From contig NZ_UWPJ01000039.1 of the NCBI RefSeq assembly GCF_900606115.1, forward strand, positions 1 to 64,000: a DNA stretch of 64,000 nt. Direction: 5' to 3'. The notes beneath the pieces are model-generated. The model saw only the letters and a list, made by a program, of their open reading frames with translations. It ran no database searches and was not told the DNA's origin. Positions 1 to 8,503 of the stretch are shown in pieces. The stretch's first letter is position 1. Each line of letters opens with the position of its first letter. Position numbers and translations under genes: made by a program. Source of the DNA: Pigmentiphaga humi (lineage in GTDB: Bacteria; Pseudomonadota; Gammaproteobacteria; Burkholderiales; Burkholderiaceae_B).

Positions 1-99
1 GTACCGCACGTTCACGTACTTCAGGGGAAAACTTGTTGTTCTTGCTCATGGCTCCATTTTCTCAAGAATTGGAGCCTCCTCAAAAACCGGTTCGATTCA
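1..99 (-). mobile_element. End of an IS3-family element with the start of its OrfA transposase
   Basis: Reading the minus strand, an ATG at 49-47 opens a frame that leaves the window after about 16 residues beginning MSKNNKFSPEVRERAV. This is the typical N-terminus of IS3-family OrfA proteins, the helix-turn-helix half of the transposase. Upstream, about 76-99, lies a T-rich stretch (TGAATCGAACCGG reading the minus strand) that is placed and composed like an IS3 terminal inverted repeat. The other end of the element is outside the window, so the inverted repeat cannot be paired and the exact boundary is inferred. Confidence 0.65.
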
Positions 100-123
100 G
101 TGGCGATCAATGCCCGAATCGCG

Positions 124-905
124 TCATCCTTCCTGAGTCAGAGCAAGATAGGGATTGTTGGGCGGTATTTCGGCGAGTGCCAAGGACCCATCTTCGAGGA
201 GGTAGCCATGCAGTCGGCGGGACTTCCTCGGGCCCGTGACTTCACAGGTCCAAATGTTCAGGCCATTGGGCTGCTTTCGATGTAGCTGCAGCTTCTCGAA
301 GCGCTTCTGCACCCACTGCCAATCCTGTTGATTCTCCTGCTTGGCGAGTGCGGCCACTTCGGGATGCTCCTGCGCATAGCGTTGGAACACACCCGGGCTG
401 ACCAGGTAGGCCGTGTCATTCACCGTATGCACGAGTGCCTTCGCGTCGTTGATGATGAGCCGTCGTGAGGCGATTCCCTGCTTCAGCCAAACGATGAACT
501 GTTTCCCGGATGGCTTCGTTGCCGATGGCCCAGGCGTAGGCGCGGGTGCAGGTGCAGGTGCAGGTGCAGGCGATGGAATGGACGTCGCGGCTGTTGCTGG
601 CGCGGGGGTGTGGAGGAACTCCTCGGCATCCTGGCCAACGCCGGCCGACTCACCCAAGCCCACCATCGCGAGCAAATCCTCCATGACGTCGGGCACGGGC
701 TGGGCTGCGGGCGGTGAAACGATGGTGGTGCTGTCGCCCTCCCAAATCGGAGGCTCTTGACCTCCCTGCGCTGGGTTCACCGAGACGGTAGGCGCGGGAG
801 CCGACATGCTGGCGTCGTTTTCCGCGGGCGTCGCGTCGATCTCTACCGTGCCCGCGAAAGGTGCTGGTCGCTCGCCAGACTCCCAGATCAGCGCGGGAGC
901 GAGAC
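124..905 (-). pseudogene. C-terminal fragment of a MobH-type (TraI_2) ICE relaxase
   Basis: The minus-strand frame ending at 124 carries an Ala/Pro-rich linker followed by a domain starting around KQFIVWLKQGIAS and ending near LALAEIPPNNPYLALTQEG. This matches the C-terminal domain of the relaxases of ICEclc/PFL_4751-type integrative conjugative elements, which nick the transfer origin. The catalytic HD-type N-terminal part is missing. The open frame runs on to 1494, but above about position 905 it no longer reads as relaxase and crosses other gene fragments. A GGTGCA hexamer repeated about four times (545-568) encodes the Pro-Ala linker. Non-functional remnant. Confidence 0.7.
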
Positions 906-911
906 GCGCCT

Positions 912-1310
912 TCGTTCCTGATCGATGCCGGTGAACTGCTCCAGCATGTGAGCCGCGTCGTCTATCGGGGCAGCCCGCTGTACTATGGTCGCAGCAGCAC
1001 GAATCGCTACGATGACCCGGCGGGGGCCTACGGCGTGCTCTACCTGGGCGCGACCTGCCCACGGCGCTGATGGAGTCGGTGTTCACAAGCACCAGTGGCT
1101 TGAAGACACGAAACGCTCCATCGCCCTGAAGGAGGTCCACGCCCGGATGGTCCGCGCTGTGGGCGTGCTGGACGACGTTCTCCTGGCCGACCTCACGGCG
1201 CCGGGCGTGATGGCGGGCTACTTCGGCCTGAATCTGGAGCAGTTGGCGAGCCGCGACTACACGCACACGCAGCAGGTGTCGGCCCGGGTGTATGCGATGG
1301 TTGGCGACGA
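912..1310 (+). pseudogene. Frameshifted RES-domain gene (NAD+-degrading toxin type)
   Basis: Joining frames gives a RES-domain protein. The first piece has RVVYRGSPLYYGRSSTNRYDDPAGAYGVLYLG up to a stop at 1068-1070. A second frame continues LPTALMESVF, and a third gives HKHQWLEDTKRSIALKEVHARMVRAVGVLDDVLLADLTAPG up to about 1300. Two small indels (around 1050-1060 and 1082-1090) are needed to restore one frame. RES proteins are toxins that degrade NAD+, usually paired with a Xre-type antitoxin; none is seen here. Both ends abut ICE gene fragments of the opposite strand, so the piece is a relic caught in rearranged DNA. Confidence 0.6.
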
Positions 1311-1431
1311 CGGCCATGCTGCGCAGCCGTGCCAGCATTTCCGATTCGGCCTCGCCGTTGAGCAGGTAAGTCACGTCCAGCGTGAGGCGAGCACTGACGA
1401 CTTTGGTCGTTGCTTGGGTATTGGTGTTCAT
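1310..1431 (-). pseudogene. N-terminal fragment of a small ICE accessory gene
   Basis: An ATG at 1431-1429, preceded on the minus strand by GGAGATTTCC, starts the peptide MNTNTQATTKVVSARLTLD, continuing as VTYLLNGEAESEMLARLRSMA. The frame loses sense near 1310, where it meets the 3' end of the RES fragment of the plus strand. The position just after the helicase fragment is consistent with the usual spacing of accessory genes in ICEclc-type elements. Function unknown; this is a truncated remnant. Confidence 0.5.
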
Positions 1432-1544
1432 GGAAATCTCCTTGGGATCGAAAAAGCGCAGCCACGCCCACGGAGACCGTGGACGTGGCTGCAAGGTGGG
1501 AACAGCGGAAAGCCGGCGGCGTTAGGCCAGCGTTGGCGTGGGGA

Positions 1545-2198
1545 TCAGGCGGCGACCAGTTGCCGGGCCAGTGCGACCTCGACCGAATCACCATCCTGGT
1601 TCAGGACGTCCAACCCTGATTCGGGCACGTCGCCCGAGGTGGACTGCGAGACCACGATCTTCTTGGCCATCAGTTCGAGGCAGGTCATCTGCGAGGAGCC
1701 GGCGTAGCCAAGGTAGATCACGCGCACGGGTTGCTTCTGCCCGATGCGCCAGGAGCGGCGTGCCGCCTGCTGGAGCGAATAAACGTTGTATCCGGATTGC
1801 ATGAACACAATCGTGGGAAAGTCCAGCAAGTCCAACCCCGTCTTGACAAGCTCGGGATTGGTGATGAGCACGTCGATGCCCCGGTCCAACTGCTCGGCGA
1901 TCCAGTCTTCGCGACGGCTGGCATCCACGCTTGCGCGCAGCACTGCCACCCGAAAACCTTCCTGCTCCAGCAGCACCTTCAGGCGCGACGTGGTATCGCG
2001 CGTGCCGGTATAGACTGTGTAGGCCAGCACCTTGCGGCCCTGCGCCTTCTCCTCTTTGCAGATGTCGATCAGCTCACGCTCCTTGGGGCTGATCTCGAAC
2101 TCGTTGAACTGAGCCGGGACGAACGCCAAGGTGTTGCGCGTGCGCGGATGCACCACGGTCTCCGACCGGAAGCAGCAATCTGGCCAGGCCAGTAGCAC
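1545..2198 (-). pseudogene. C-terminal fragment of an ICE-encoded SNF2-type helicase
   Basis: About 210 residues resemble the second RecA-like lobe of SNF2/DEAD-box helicases carried by integrative conjugative elements. A helicase C-terminal core is readable: GRKVLAYTVYTGTR, then VLRASVDASRREDWI, VLITNPELVKTGLDLLDF, and a motif VI-like QQAARRSWRIGQKQPVRV containing the Q..R..R arginine-finger pattern. The N-terminal lobe with Walker A/B is missing; upstream of about 2200 the sequence changes to the toxin-antitoxin promoter region. The stop at 1545 looks like the native end. Remnant with no ATPase site. Confidence 0.7.
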
Positions 2199-2308
2199 GT
2201 TGCGGGGCCCGCGCTCGAAGGCAAGGGACGAATCAAGCCATTCGAGCCTATTGAACGAATCGAACGATTTAGGTAAGATGGCTCGTAGACTTGCACGAGG
2301 AGTCCGAG

Positions 2309-2560
2309 ATGCAAACCTTTACTGCCAATGAGGCAAAAACTCGATTCGGTGAACTGATCGACCGGGTGCAACGCGAGCCGATTCAGGTCACGCGGCGCAA
2401 CCGGGTTGTCGGCGTTATGGTGTCGGCGGAGGACTACCACGCAATGCGTGAGTTCTATGCAGATCGGCTGCGACGCAGCTTGAAGCAAAGTGCCGAAGAA
2501 GCCGCCAGCAAGGGCTTGACCGACGAGAAGCTGGAACAGCTCCTGGCCGATGAGGATTGA
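2309..2560 (+). CDS. Phd/YefM-type antitoxin
   Basis: A protein of 83 residues starting MQTFTANEAKTRFGELIDRVQREPIQVTRRNRVVGVMVSAEDY, the classical Phd/YefM fold: an N-terminal DNA-binding half that dimerises and represses its own promoter, and an acidic flexible C-terminus (ending LLADED) that wraps the toxin. The ATG at 2309 is chosen over a TTG at 2291 because AGGAG lies at 2298-2302, a proper distance ahead. The gene overlaps the toxin gene by 11 bases, so the two are translated together. The family normally autoregulates; an AT-richer stretch at 2240-2290 is the likely promoter. Confidence 0.85.
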   Translation: MQTFTANEAKTRFGELIDRVQREPIQVTRRNRVVGVMVSAEDYHAMREFYADRLRRSLKQSAEEAASKGLTDEKLEQLLADED

Positions 2561-2978
2561 GCGCGCTGTCGTCGACACCAACGTCCTGATCAGTGCAGCG
2601 CTATCGCCACGATCTGCCCCGGCGCAGATCGTGGATTGTCTTCTGCAACACGCGACGTTAGTGTTTTCACGAGAAACCTTCGAGGAACTTGAAACCAGGC
2701 TCTGGCGTCCAAAATTTGACCGCTATCTGGACATGGAGCGTCGGCGCCTGCTGTTGCATGACTTCGCTGCCGCGGCTCAGTGGATCGATTTGCCTGCGCC
2801 GCCCAGACTAGCGTACAGCCGCGATCCTGATGACGATGTGTTTCTCCATACGGCCCTACAAGGCAAGGCGGAATGGCTGATCAGCGGCGACAAGGATTTG
2901 CTGGAGCTTCCACCGGCTGACTGGGGATTCGAAATCCTGTCGCCGGCTCAGGCTCTAGAGAAATGGCATCAAAAATGA
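2550..2978 (+). CDS. PIN-domain toxin (COG1569 type)
   Basis: A 142-residue PIN-domain ribonuclease, partner of the antitoxin upstream. The acidic residues expected to bind Mg2+ are visible: VVDTNVLISA near residue 8, an ETFEELETRL segment in the middle, DPDDDVFLHTAL near residue 90 and SGDKDLLELP near residue 113. COG1569 PIN toxins cleave RNA and arrest growth unless bound by a Phd/YefM antitoxin. The start lies inside the antitoxin gene, giving coupled translation. The pair sits next to ICE debris, a usual place for such modules, and is intact, unlike its left-hand neighbours. Confidence 0.85.
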   Translation: MRIERAVVDTNVLISAALSPRSAPAQIVDCLLQHATLVFSRETFEELETRLWRPKFDRYLDMERRRLLLHDFAAAAQWIDLPAPPRLAYSRDPDDDVFLHTALQGKAEWLISGDKDLLELPPADWGFEILSPAQALEKWHQK

Positions 2979-3298
2979 GCTTCTTGGAAAATGGCCAATC
3001 GAACAATTATTGAGCACTCGCACACGCTTCCTCAGGCATTCCTCACTTTGCTAGATCGGGATATCGACACTGGCGCCAATGTCCGGCCACTTCCGGAGGA
3101 TTCGGCTTCCACTGACAGCCACTCGCTTTAGTCCATTTTTTTGTCCCTTCGCCAGCCTCTGATGCGGGAGGACTAGTGTGGTGAAAGCTGCAGCCACTCC
3201 GTTCGATCCTGGCACCGAACGAGGAGTCATGTCTCCAGGGCGCAGATCCCGGTATAAGCTGTGGCGGCCAGCGCCCGCGCTTCCGAGGAGTGCCCCGA
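2979..3298 (+). other. Intergenic stretch without recognisable gene
   Basis: About 320 bases between the toxin and the deaminase gene. Neither strand has a frame with family resemblance. The last part (3230-3298) must contain the deaminase promoter and leader, including GAGGAG at 3285-3290, which serves as ribosome binding site for the ATG at 3299. No clear hairpin terminator follows the toxin gene. Confidence 0.4.
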
Positions 3299-4591
3299 AT
3301 GCTTGACGCCATTCTGAAAGACTGCAGCCTGCCGGACGGCCGTACCGGTATCGATATCGGTATCGCGGATGGCCGCATCGCGGCGGTGCAGCCGCAATTG
3401 CAGGCTCAAGCCGCGCGCGTGGTGGACGCCGCCGGCCAGTTGGTCAGCCCACCGTTCGTCGATGCGCACTTCCATATGGACTCGACGCTGTCGTACGGCC
3501 TGCCGCGCGTGAACGGCTCCGGCACGCTGCTGGAAGGCATCTCCTTGTGGGGTGAACTAAAACCCCTGCTTAGCCAGGAGGCACTGGTGGAAAGGGCGTT
3601 GACCTACTGCGACTGGGCCGTGGCCAAGGGCCTGCTGGCCATACGCAGCCACGTCGACGTTTGCGATCCACGCTTGCTAGCGGTGGAGGCGTTATTGCAC
3701 GTACGCGAACGGGTGCGGCCCTACCTTGACCTACAACTGGTGGCATTTCCGCAGGACGGCGTGCTGCGGACTCCGGACGCTCTGGCAAACTTGAAGCGAG
3801 CGCTGGATATGGGCGTCGACGTGGTGGGTGGCATCCCGCATTTCGAACGCACCATGCAGGATGGCGCGGAATCGGTGCGGATACTGTGCGAACTCGCGGC
3901 GCAGCGGGGGTTGCGCGTGGACATGCATTGCGACGAAAGCGACGATCCGCTATCGCGTCATATCGAAACGCTGGCTTTCCATACACAGCGCCTGGGCCTG
4001 CAGGGTCGTGTGGCAGGGTCGCACCTGACGTCCATGCATTCGATGGATAACTACTATGTCTCGAAGCTGCTACCTCTAATACATGAGGCAGGCGTTGCGG
4101 CCATTGCCAACCCGCTCATCAACATTACGCTGCAGGGCCGCCACGACACCTATCCTAAGCGCCGCGGCATGACGCGCGTGCCTGAATTGCTCGAAGCCGG
4201 AGTGCCGGTGGCCTTCGGCCACGATTGCGTCATGGATCCATGGTACAGCCTGGGCAGCGCCGACATGCTGGAAGTGGCCCACATGGGCTTGCATGTGGCG
4301 CAGATGACGGGACAAACGGCCATGCGCGCGTGTTTCACCGCAGTCACGGACACACCGGCGCGCATCCTGGGCCTGGTCGATCTAGGCATCGCGCCCGGCA
4401 AGCGGGCCGATCTGGTACTGCTGCAGGCGCGCGACCCGGTGGAAGCCATACGCCTGCGCGCCACGCGACTGCTGGTGATGCGGGCGGGCAAAGTCATTGC
4501 GACAAAACCGCCGGCGACCACGTCGCTGTTCGTACAGGGTCGCCCAGGAGTCGTGACTTTCCAGTTGCCGCCGCTCGCAACGGCGTCCTGA
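3299..4591 (+). CDS. Cytosine-deaminase-like amidohydrolase (CodA family)
   Basis: A 430-residue metal-dependent amidohydrolase closely following E. coli CodA along its length (FPQ, IPHFE, NPLINITLQGR, YPKRRG and FGHD blocks). Metal and catalytic residues are in place: H57 and H59 (AHFHMD), H210 (DMHCDE), E213, H242 (GSHLTSMHS) and D309. CodA hydrolyses cytosine to uracil and ammonia in the cytosol. Where E. coli has Asp314 next to the metal Asp, this protein has Cys310, a position known to affect substrate choice, so another aminopyrimidine or related ring is possible. Start at 3299 has GAGGAG 8 bases ahead. It stands alone with no codB-type permease beside it. Confidence 0.85.
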   Translation: MLDAILKDCSLPDGRTGIDIGIADGRIAAVQPQLQAQAARVVDAAGQLVSPPFVDAHFHMDSTLSYGLPRVNGSGTLLEGISLWGELKPLLSQEALVERALTYCDWAVAKGLLAIRSHVDVCDPRLLAVEALLHVRERVRPYLDLQLVAFPQDGVLRTPDALANLKRALDMGVDVVGGIPHFERTMQDGAESVRILCELAAQRGLRVDMHCDESDDPLSRHIETLAFHTQRLGLQGRVAGSHLTSMHSMDNYYVSKLLPLIHEAGVAAIANPLINITLQGRHDTYPKRRGMTRVPELLEAGVPVAFGHDCVMDPWYSLGSADMLEVAHMGLHVAQMTGQTAMRACFTAVTDTPARILGLVDLGIAPGKRADLVLLQARDPVEAIRLRATRLLVMRAGKVIATKPPATTSLFVQGRPGVVTFQLPPLATAS

Positions 4592-4819
4592 TCGTCGGCC
4601 AAAGGGTGGATAGCCGCGGCTGCGACAGCAGTCCCCAGCCGTGCGCGGTTGAACGTACGCTCCAATGGCAAGCGGACTATGACCCGGTAGCCAAGGCTCT
4701 GTGGTCAACCACCGGCGCCAAGAGACACCCGAAGAACGGCCGGTATTGGCCGATAGTGAACATCCAGGCCACAAACTCCTCAACGCTCTGTGGTGCACTA
4801 GCCAGCCAGGCCGCCATCG

Positions 4820-5869
4820 CTATGCATTCATGGTGGCGATGTCCATGACGAAGCGGTACTTCACGTCGCCCTTGAGCATGCGCTCGTAGGCATCGTTGAT
4901 CTGGTCGGCGCGGATCATCTCGATGTCGGCGACGATGCCGTGCTCGGCGCAGAAGTCCAGCATCTCCTGAGTTTCCGGGATGCCGCCGATCATCGAGCCG
5001 GCCAGGCTGCGGCGCTTCATGATCAGGCCGAATACGTCGGGCGAAGAGTGCGGCGTGGCGGGGGCGCCGACGAGTGTCATCGTGCCGTCGCGCTTGAGCA
5101 GCGCGAAAAAAGGATCCAGATCATGCGCCACGGCGACGGTGTTCAGGATGAAATCGAAGCTCTTGGCGTGAACCGCCATCTCGTCCGCGTTGCGCGAAAC
5201 CACGACCTCGTTCGCGCCCAAAGCCAAGGCGGCCTTGCGCTTGGATTCCGACGTGGTGAACGCCACCACGTGCGCACCCATCGCGTGCGCGAGCTTGATG
5301 CCCATGTGGCCCAGGCCGCCGATGCCCACCACGCCCACCTTGTGGCCAGGCCCGATCTTCCAGTGGCGCAGCGGTGAATACGTGGTGATGCCCGCGCACA
5401 GCAGCGGCGCCACGGCGGCGAGCTGCGCTTCGGCATGGCGGATGCGCAGCACGTAGCGCTCATGCACGACGATCTGCTGCGAGTACCCGCCCAGGGTGTG
5501 GCCGGGCGCGTCCTGGGTGGGGCCGTTGTAGGTGCCGACCATGTGGTCGCAATAGTTTTCCAGCCCGTCATCGCAGTCCGCGCAGTGCTGACAGCTGTCG
5601 ACGATGCAGCCTACGCCGACGAGATCCCCCGCCTTGTGGTTCGACACGTGCGCGCCGACGGCAGCGACACGGCCCACGATCTCATGGCCCGGCACGCAGG
5701 GGAAAAGCGTGCCCGCCCATTCGGCGCGGACCTGGTGGATGTCGGAATGGCATATGCCGCAGTAGACGATCTCGATCTGCACGTCGTGCGCGCCCGGCGC
5801 GCGGCGGGTGATGTCCAGCGGCTGGAGGGGCTGGTCGCCCGCGTGGGCGCCATAGGCTTTGATGGTCAT
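4820..5869 (-). CDS. Zinc-dependent alcohol dehydrogenase / aldehyde reductase (YahK-like)
   Basis: A 349-residue medium-chain dehydrogenase. The catalytic zinc site reads GICHSDIHQ with GHE further on; the structural zinc site has the four-cysteine run CIVDSCQHCADCDDGLENYC; the Rossmann motif is VGIGGLGHMGIKLAHAMG. The pattern CGICHSDIH plus GxGGLGH places it with the YahK/cinnamyl-alcohol-dehydrogenase-like NADPH aldehyde reductases. It would reduce aldehydes to alcohols in the cytosol. It is read in the same direction as the cupin, SDR, aldo-keto reductase and MFS genes upstream and may belong to that redox/stress operon (93-base gap to the cupin gene). Confidence 0.88.
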   Translation of the reverse strand: MTIKAYGAHAGDQPLQPLDITRRAPGAHDVQIEIVYCGICHSDIHQVRAEWAGTLFPCVPGHEIVGRVAAVGAHVSNHKAGDLVGVGCIVDSCQHCADCDDGLENYCDHMVGTYNGPTQDAPGHTLGGYSQQIVVHERYVLRIRHAEAQLAAVAPLLCAGITTYSPLRHWKIGPGHKVGVVGIGGLGHMGIKLAHAMGAHVVAFTTSESKRKAALALGANEVVVSRNADEMAVHAKSFDFILNTVAVAHDLDPFFALLKRDGTMTLVGAPATPHSSPDVFGLIMKRRSLAGSMIGGIPETQEMLDFCAEHGIVADIEMIRADQINDAYERMLKGDVKYRFVMDIATMNA

Positions 5870-5962
5870 GATGAAATTCCTCGGAGGGTGAAGATCGGAT
5901 TGTTGCGCGCGAAGCGCCCACCGGACAGATGAGCCTTCTTGCGGCTTCCATGGTCGCGATGC

Positions 5963-6373
5963 TTACGGTTCGACGGGGGTCTTGTATTGCTCGTCGCTAA
6001 CTTTCTCCATCCAGTCTACGGCCTTGCCATCCAGCGTCTCGGCGATGGCGATGTGGGTCATGGCGGTGGCGGGCGCCGCGCCGTGCCAGTGCTTGACGCC
6101 CGGCGGAATCCAGACCACGTCGCCGGGATTGATCCTGCGAACGGGGCCGTCCCATTCCTGCACGAGGCCCGAGCCCGCGGTCACGCACAGTGTCTGGCCC
6201 AGCGGGTGGGCATGCCAGGCGGTGCGGGCGCCCGGCTCGAACGTGACCGTGGCGCCGCCCACGCGCGCGGGCGCGCTGGCCTGGAACGGCGAATCGATGC
6301 GGACGACGCCGGTGAAGTATTCGGCCGGACCTCGAGCCGAAGGCTGCGAGCCGATGGGGGTAAGGGTGATCAT
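5963..6373 (-). CDS. Small cupin-domain protein
   Basis: A single cupin domain of 136 residues. The two cupin motifs are clear: [20 protein letters not shown] and [18 protein letters not shown], with His residues and a following HIAIAE that form the usual metal site. Similar proteins accompany YahK-type dehydrogenases and aldo-keto reductases in LysR-controlled clusters of proteobacteria; a defined substrate is not known. The ATG at 6373 is preceded on the minus strand by GGAGAAATCACCC. The longer open frame above it, up to 7423, is out of phase with the SDR gene and not real. Confidence 0.8.
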   Translation of the reverse strand: MITLTPIGSQPSARGPAEYFTGVVRIDSPFQASAPARVGGATVTFEPGARTAWHAHPLGQTLCVTAGSGLVQEWDGPVRRINPGDVVWIPPGVKHWHGAAPATAMTHIAIAETLDGKAVDWMEKVSDEQYKTPVEP

Positions 6374-6480
6374 GGGTGATTTCTCCTGTGCGAATGCGGT
6401 GGAAACGAGCAACGCCGGGGGACAGGGCGCCAGGTCGCATCCGCGCTGGCGCTGGTCATCGAGGCGCTGCGATACCGCGG

Positions 6481-7245
6481 CTAGGCGGAGAGATTCACGC
6501 CAGTGGCGCGCGCGAGTTCTGCCAGCAACTGGTCCTGGAACCGGATGTCGTTGACGGCGGGGTGAGGCTCCTGGCGTCGCTGGTGGTGCCAGTACCCGCC
6601 GCTGGTCAGCGCTTCGCGGTCGTCGCTGGCGGCGAGCCATTCCTGAGTCAGGTGGCCCAGCCGAAGGTCGTCCGGCGCGCTCGAGCCGCCCATCTTGGTG
6701 GGCACCCAGCCCGGATCGACGGCGTTGCTGTACACGTCGGGCCACAACCGCGCCACGGCAGCGGCCAGCGCGGCGACGAACAGTTTGCTGTCCGAGTAGC
6801 TGCCGGTGGACGTGCCTCCGGACCAGTCCATGTCGTTCAGGTCGGCATGACCGCCCTTGTGCATGCTGCTGCTCAGGTAGATCAGGCGCTCGGGGCGCTG
6901 GATCAGGACCGTGAGCAGGTAGGGCGCGACGACGTTGACCACCAGCAGCGACGCGCCGGAGATGACCCCCGCGTTGTGAATGACGGCGTCCATCCGCCCG
7001 AGCGCGTTGACCTGGCGGCCGAGGTCGCGGATTTGCGCGAGGTCCGAGAGGTCGCCGATCGTGGCGGTGGCGCCCTGGTCCACGAGCTCTTTCACGGCGG
7101 ATAGCCGGGCCTGGGAGCGGACATGCACGACGACGTCGTGGCCCTGGGAAAGCAGCGTCTTGGCTGCAGCATGGCCCAGCCCGTCGGCCGAGCCGGTAAC
7201 GAATACGCGGGCCTTGCGGCCTGCGCCTGGTTGCGCGTTGGACAT
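6481..7245 (-). CDS. Short-chain dehydrogenase/reductase
   Basis: A 254-residue Rossmann-fold oxidoreductase: [15 protein letters not shown] (TGxxxGxG cofactor site), [12 protein letters not shown], the NAG motif in VIHNAGV, and an active-site pair in [11 protein letters not shown] and GSYSDSK (YxxxK). The substrate is unknown. The start at 7245 is chosen because AAAGGAG lies six bases ahead. The frame is open further upstream to 7374 and that part encodes a twin-arginine-like signal ([22 protein letters not shown]), so either the protein is sometimes exported or a decayed secreted-protein gene lies in frame in front. Operon member with the neighbouring reductases. Confidence 0.82.
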   Translation of the reverse strand: MSNAQPGAGRKARVFVTGSADGLGHAAAKTLLSQGHDVVVHVRSQARLSAVKELVDQGATATIGDLSDLAQIRDLGRQVNALGRMDAVIHNAGVISGASLLVVNVVAPYLLTVLIQRPERLIYLSSSMHKGGHADLNDMDWSGGTSTGSYSDSKLFVAALAAAVARLWPDVYSNAVDPGWVPTKMGGSSAPDDLRLGHLTQEWLAASDDREALTSGGYWHHQRRQEPHPAVNDIRFQDQLLAELARATGVNLSA

Positions 7246-7513
7246 GGGGAACTCCTTTCGAGGATTCGGCGGTGTTCGCGCCAGGGCGGACATGGCGGAC
7301 GGGAGCGGCCCCGCGACCAGTATCGCGCCCAATCCTGCGCCTGCGGTGAGAAGGTTTCGTCGGTTCATGGGCATGTCCTCCGATCAGGCTGCCAGGTGCT
7401 GCGCGGCCTGTCGTATCGCGCATGGCGTTTCGCCGTCGGGATTGCCGTACTTATCATAGACCCCCTGCATCCGGTCCCGCGTTTCTTGCTCGCTGATTCG
7501 ATACTCTGAGCGT

Positions 7514-8503
7514 TCACCAGGCGTAGGCTTGGGGCGCTTCGCCGCCCGGACCGGGCCAGATTCTGTCCAGCTTTGCCAACGTCTCGTCCGAGAGCCTGAC
7601 CGACAGCGCATCGAGGTTCTGTTGCAACTGCTCGGCAGTGCGCGGTCCGCTGATCACGGAGGTCACGGCCGGGTTGTGCAGCAGCCAGGCTAGCGCCACG
7701 ATGGCAGGCGCTTCGCCCAGTTCGCGGCACAGCGCCTCGTAGGCCTCCAGTTGGGGACGGAGTTGCTGAATACGCTGCTGCAGGCCCGGCGTTGCGCGGC
7801 GCCCTTCGGTGATCTCACCCAGCGCACTGCCCAACAGCCCCATGCCGACCGGACTCCAAGGGATCAGGCCGATGCCGAAGTGGCGCAGCGCAGGAATCAC
7901 TTCCAGTTCGATGGTGCGCTGCGTGAGGTTGTAGAGGCTCTGTTCGGATGCCAACCCCAATAGCTTGCGCGAAGCCGCTGTGCATTGGGCCGTGGCAATG
8001 TCCCAGCCGGCGAAGTTGCTGGAGCCGACGTAGGTAATCTTGCCTTCGCGGATCAACTGTTCGAAGGCCTGCCAGATTTCCTCCCAAGGCGTTGCCCGGT
8101 CGATGTGGTGCATCTGGTACAGGTCGATGTGGTCGGTCTTCAGGCGCCTGAGGCTGGCCTCGCAGGCGCGGCGTATGTGGTAGGCCGACAGGTACTTGTC
8201 GTTGGGGCCGGTTCCCATCGGTTGATAGACCTTGGTGGCGAGCACGATCCTGTCGCGGCGGGATTTTTCTTGGGCCAGCCAGTTGCCGATGAGTTCCTCG
8301 GACGTGCCGAAGCCCTTGGCCATGTCGGGCGATTGCGGGCCGCCATAAACGTCGGCGGTGTCGAAGAAGTTGATTCCGGCATCCAGCGCTGTATCCATGA
8401 TCTTGAAGCTGTTTGCTTCGTCGGTCAGTTCGCCGAAGTTCATGGCGCCCAGCGCGATGCGGCTGACCTTGAGGCCGGTGCGGCCAAGGTGCGTGTAGTT
8501 CAT
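7514..8503 (-). CDS. Aldo/keto reductase
   Basis: A 329-residue NADPH-dependent aldo/keto reductase. The catalytic tetrad residues are visible in order: Asp and Tyr in FFDTADVYGG, Lys in IVLATKVYQ, His in LYQMHHIDR. The family reduces aldehydes and ketones in the cytosol; closest in look to YajO/YccK-type general stress reductases. Its ATG overlaps the TGA of the upstream MFS gene (ATGA, 8500-8503), so translation is coupled to the transporter. The end reads GGEAPQAYAW, like the family. The whole group is divergent from the LysR gene at 10056. Confidence 0.9.
   Translation of the reverse strand: MNYTHLGRTGLKVSRIALGAMNFGELTDEANSFKIMDTALDAGINFFDTADVYGGPQSPDMAKGFGTSEELIGNWLAQEKSRRDRIVLATKVYQPMGTGPNDKYLSAYHIRRACEASLRRLKTDHIDLYQMHHIDRATPWEEIWQAFEQLIREGKITYVGSSNFAGWDIATAQCTAASRKLLGLASEQSLYNLTQRTIELEVIPALRHFGIGLIPWSPVGMGLLGSALGEITEGRRATPGLQQRIQQLRPQLEAYEALCRELGEAPAIVALAWLLHNPAVTSVISGPRTAEQLQQNLDALSVRLSDETLAKLDRIWPGPGGEAPQAYAW

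Noticed and set aside
545-568. GGTGCA repeats as a phase-variation tract
   Set aside because: Six-base units keep the frame and only encode a Pro-Ala linker in a dead gene.
124-1494. One long minus-strand frame of 456 residues
   Set aside because: Only the last 260 residues look like relaxase; the rest crosses a RES fragment of the other strand and another gene start.
5963-7423. A 486-residue protein ending in a cupin
   Set aside because: Its first 350 residues are the wrong frame of the SDR gene; the cupin has its own start with ribosome site.
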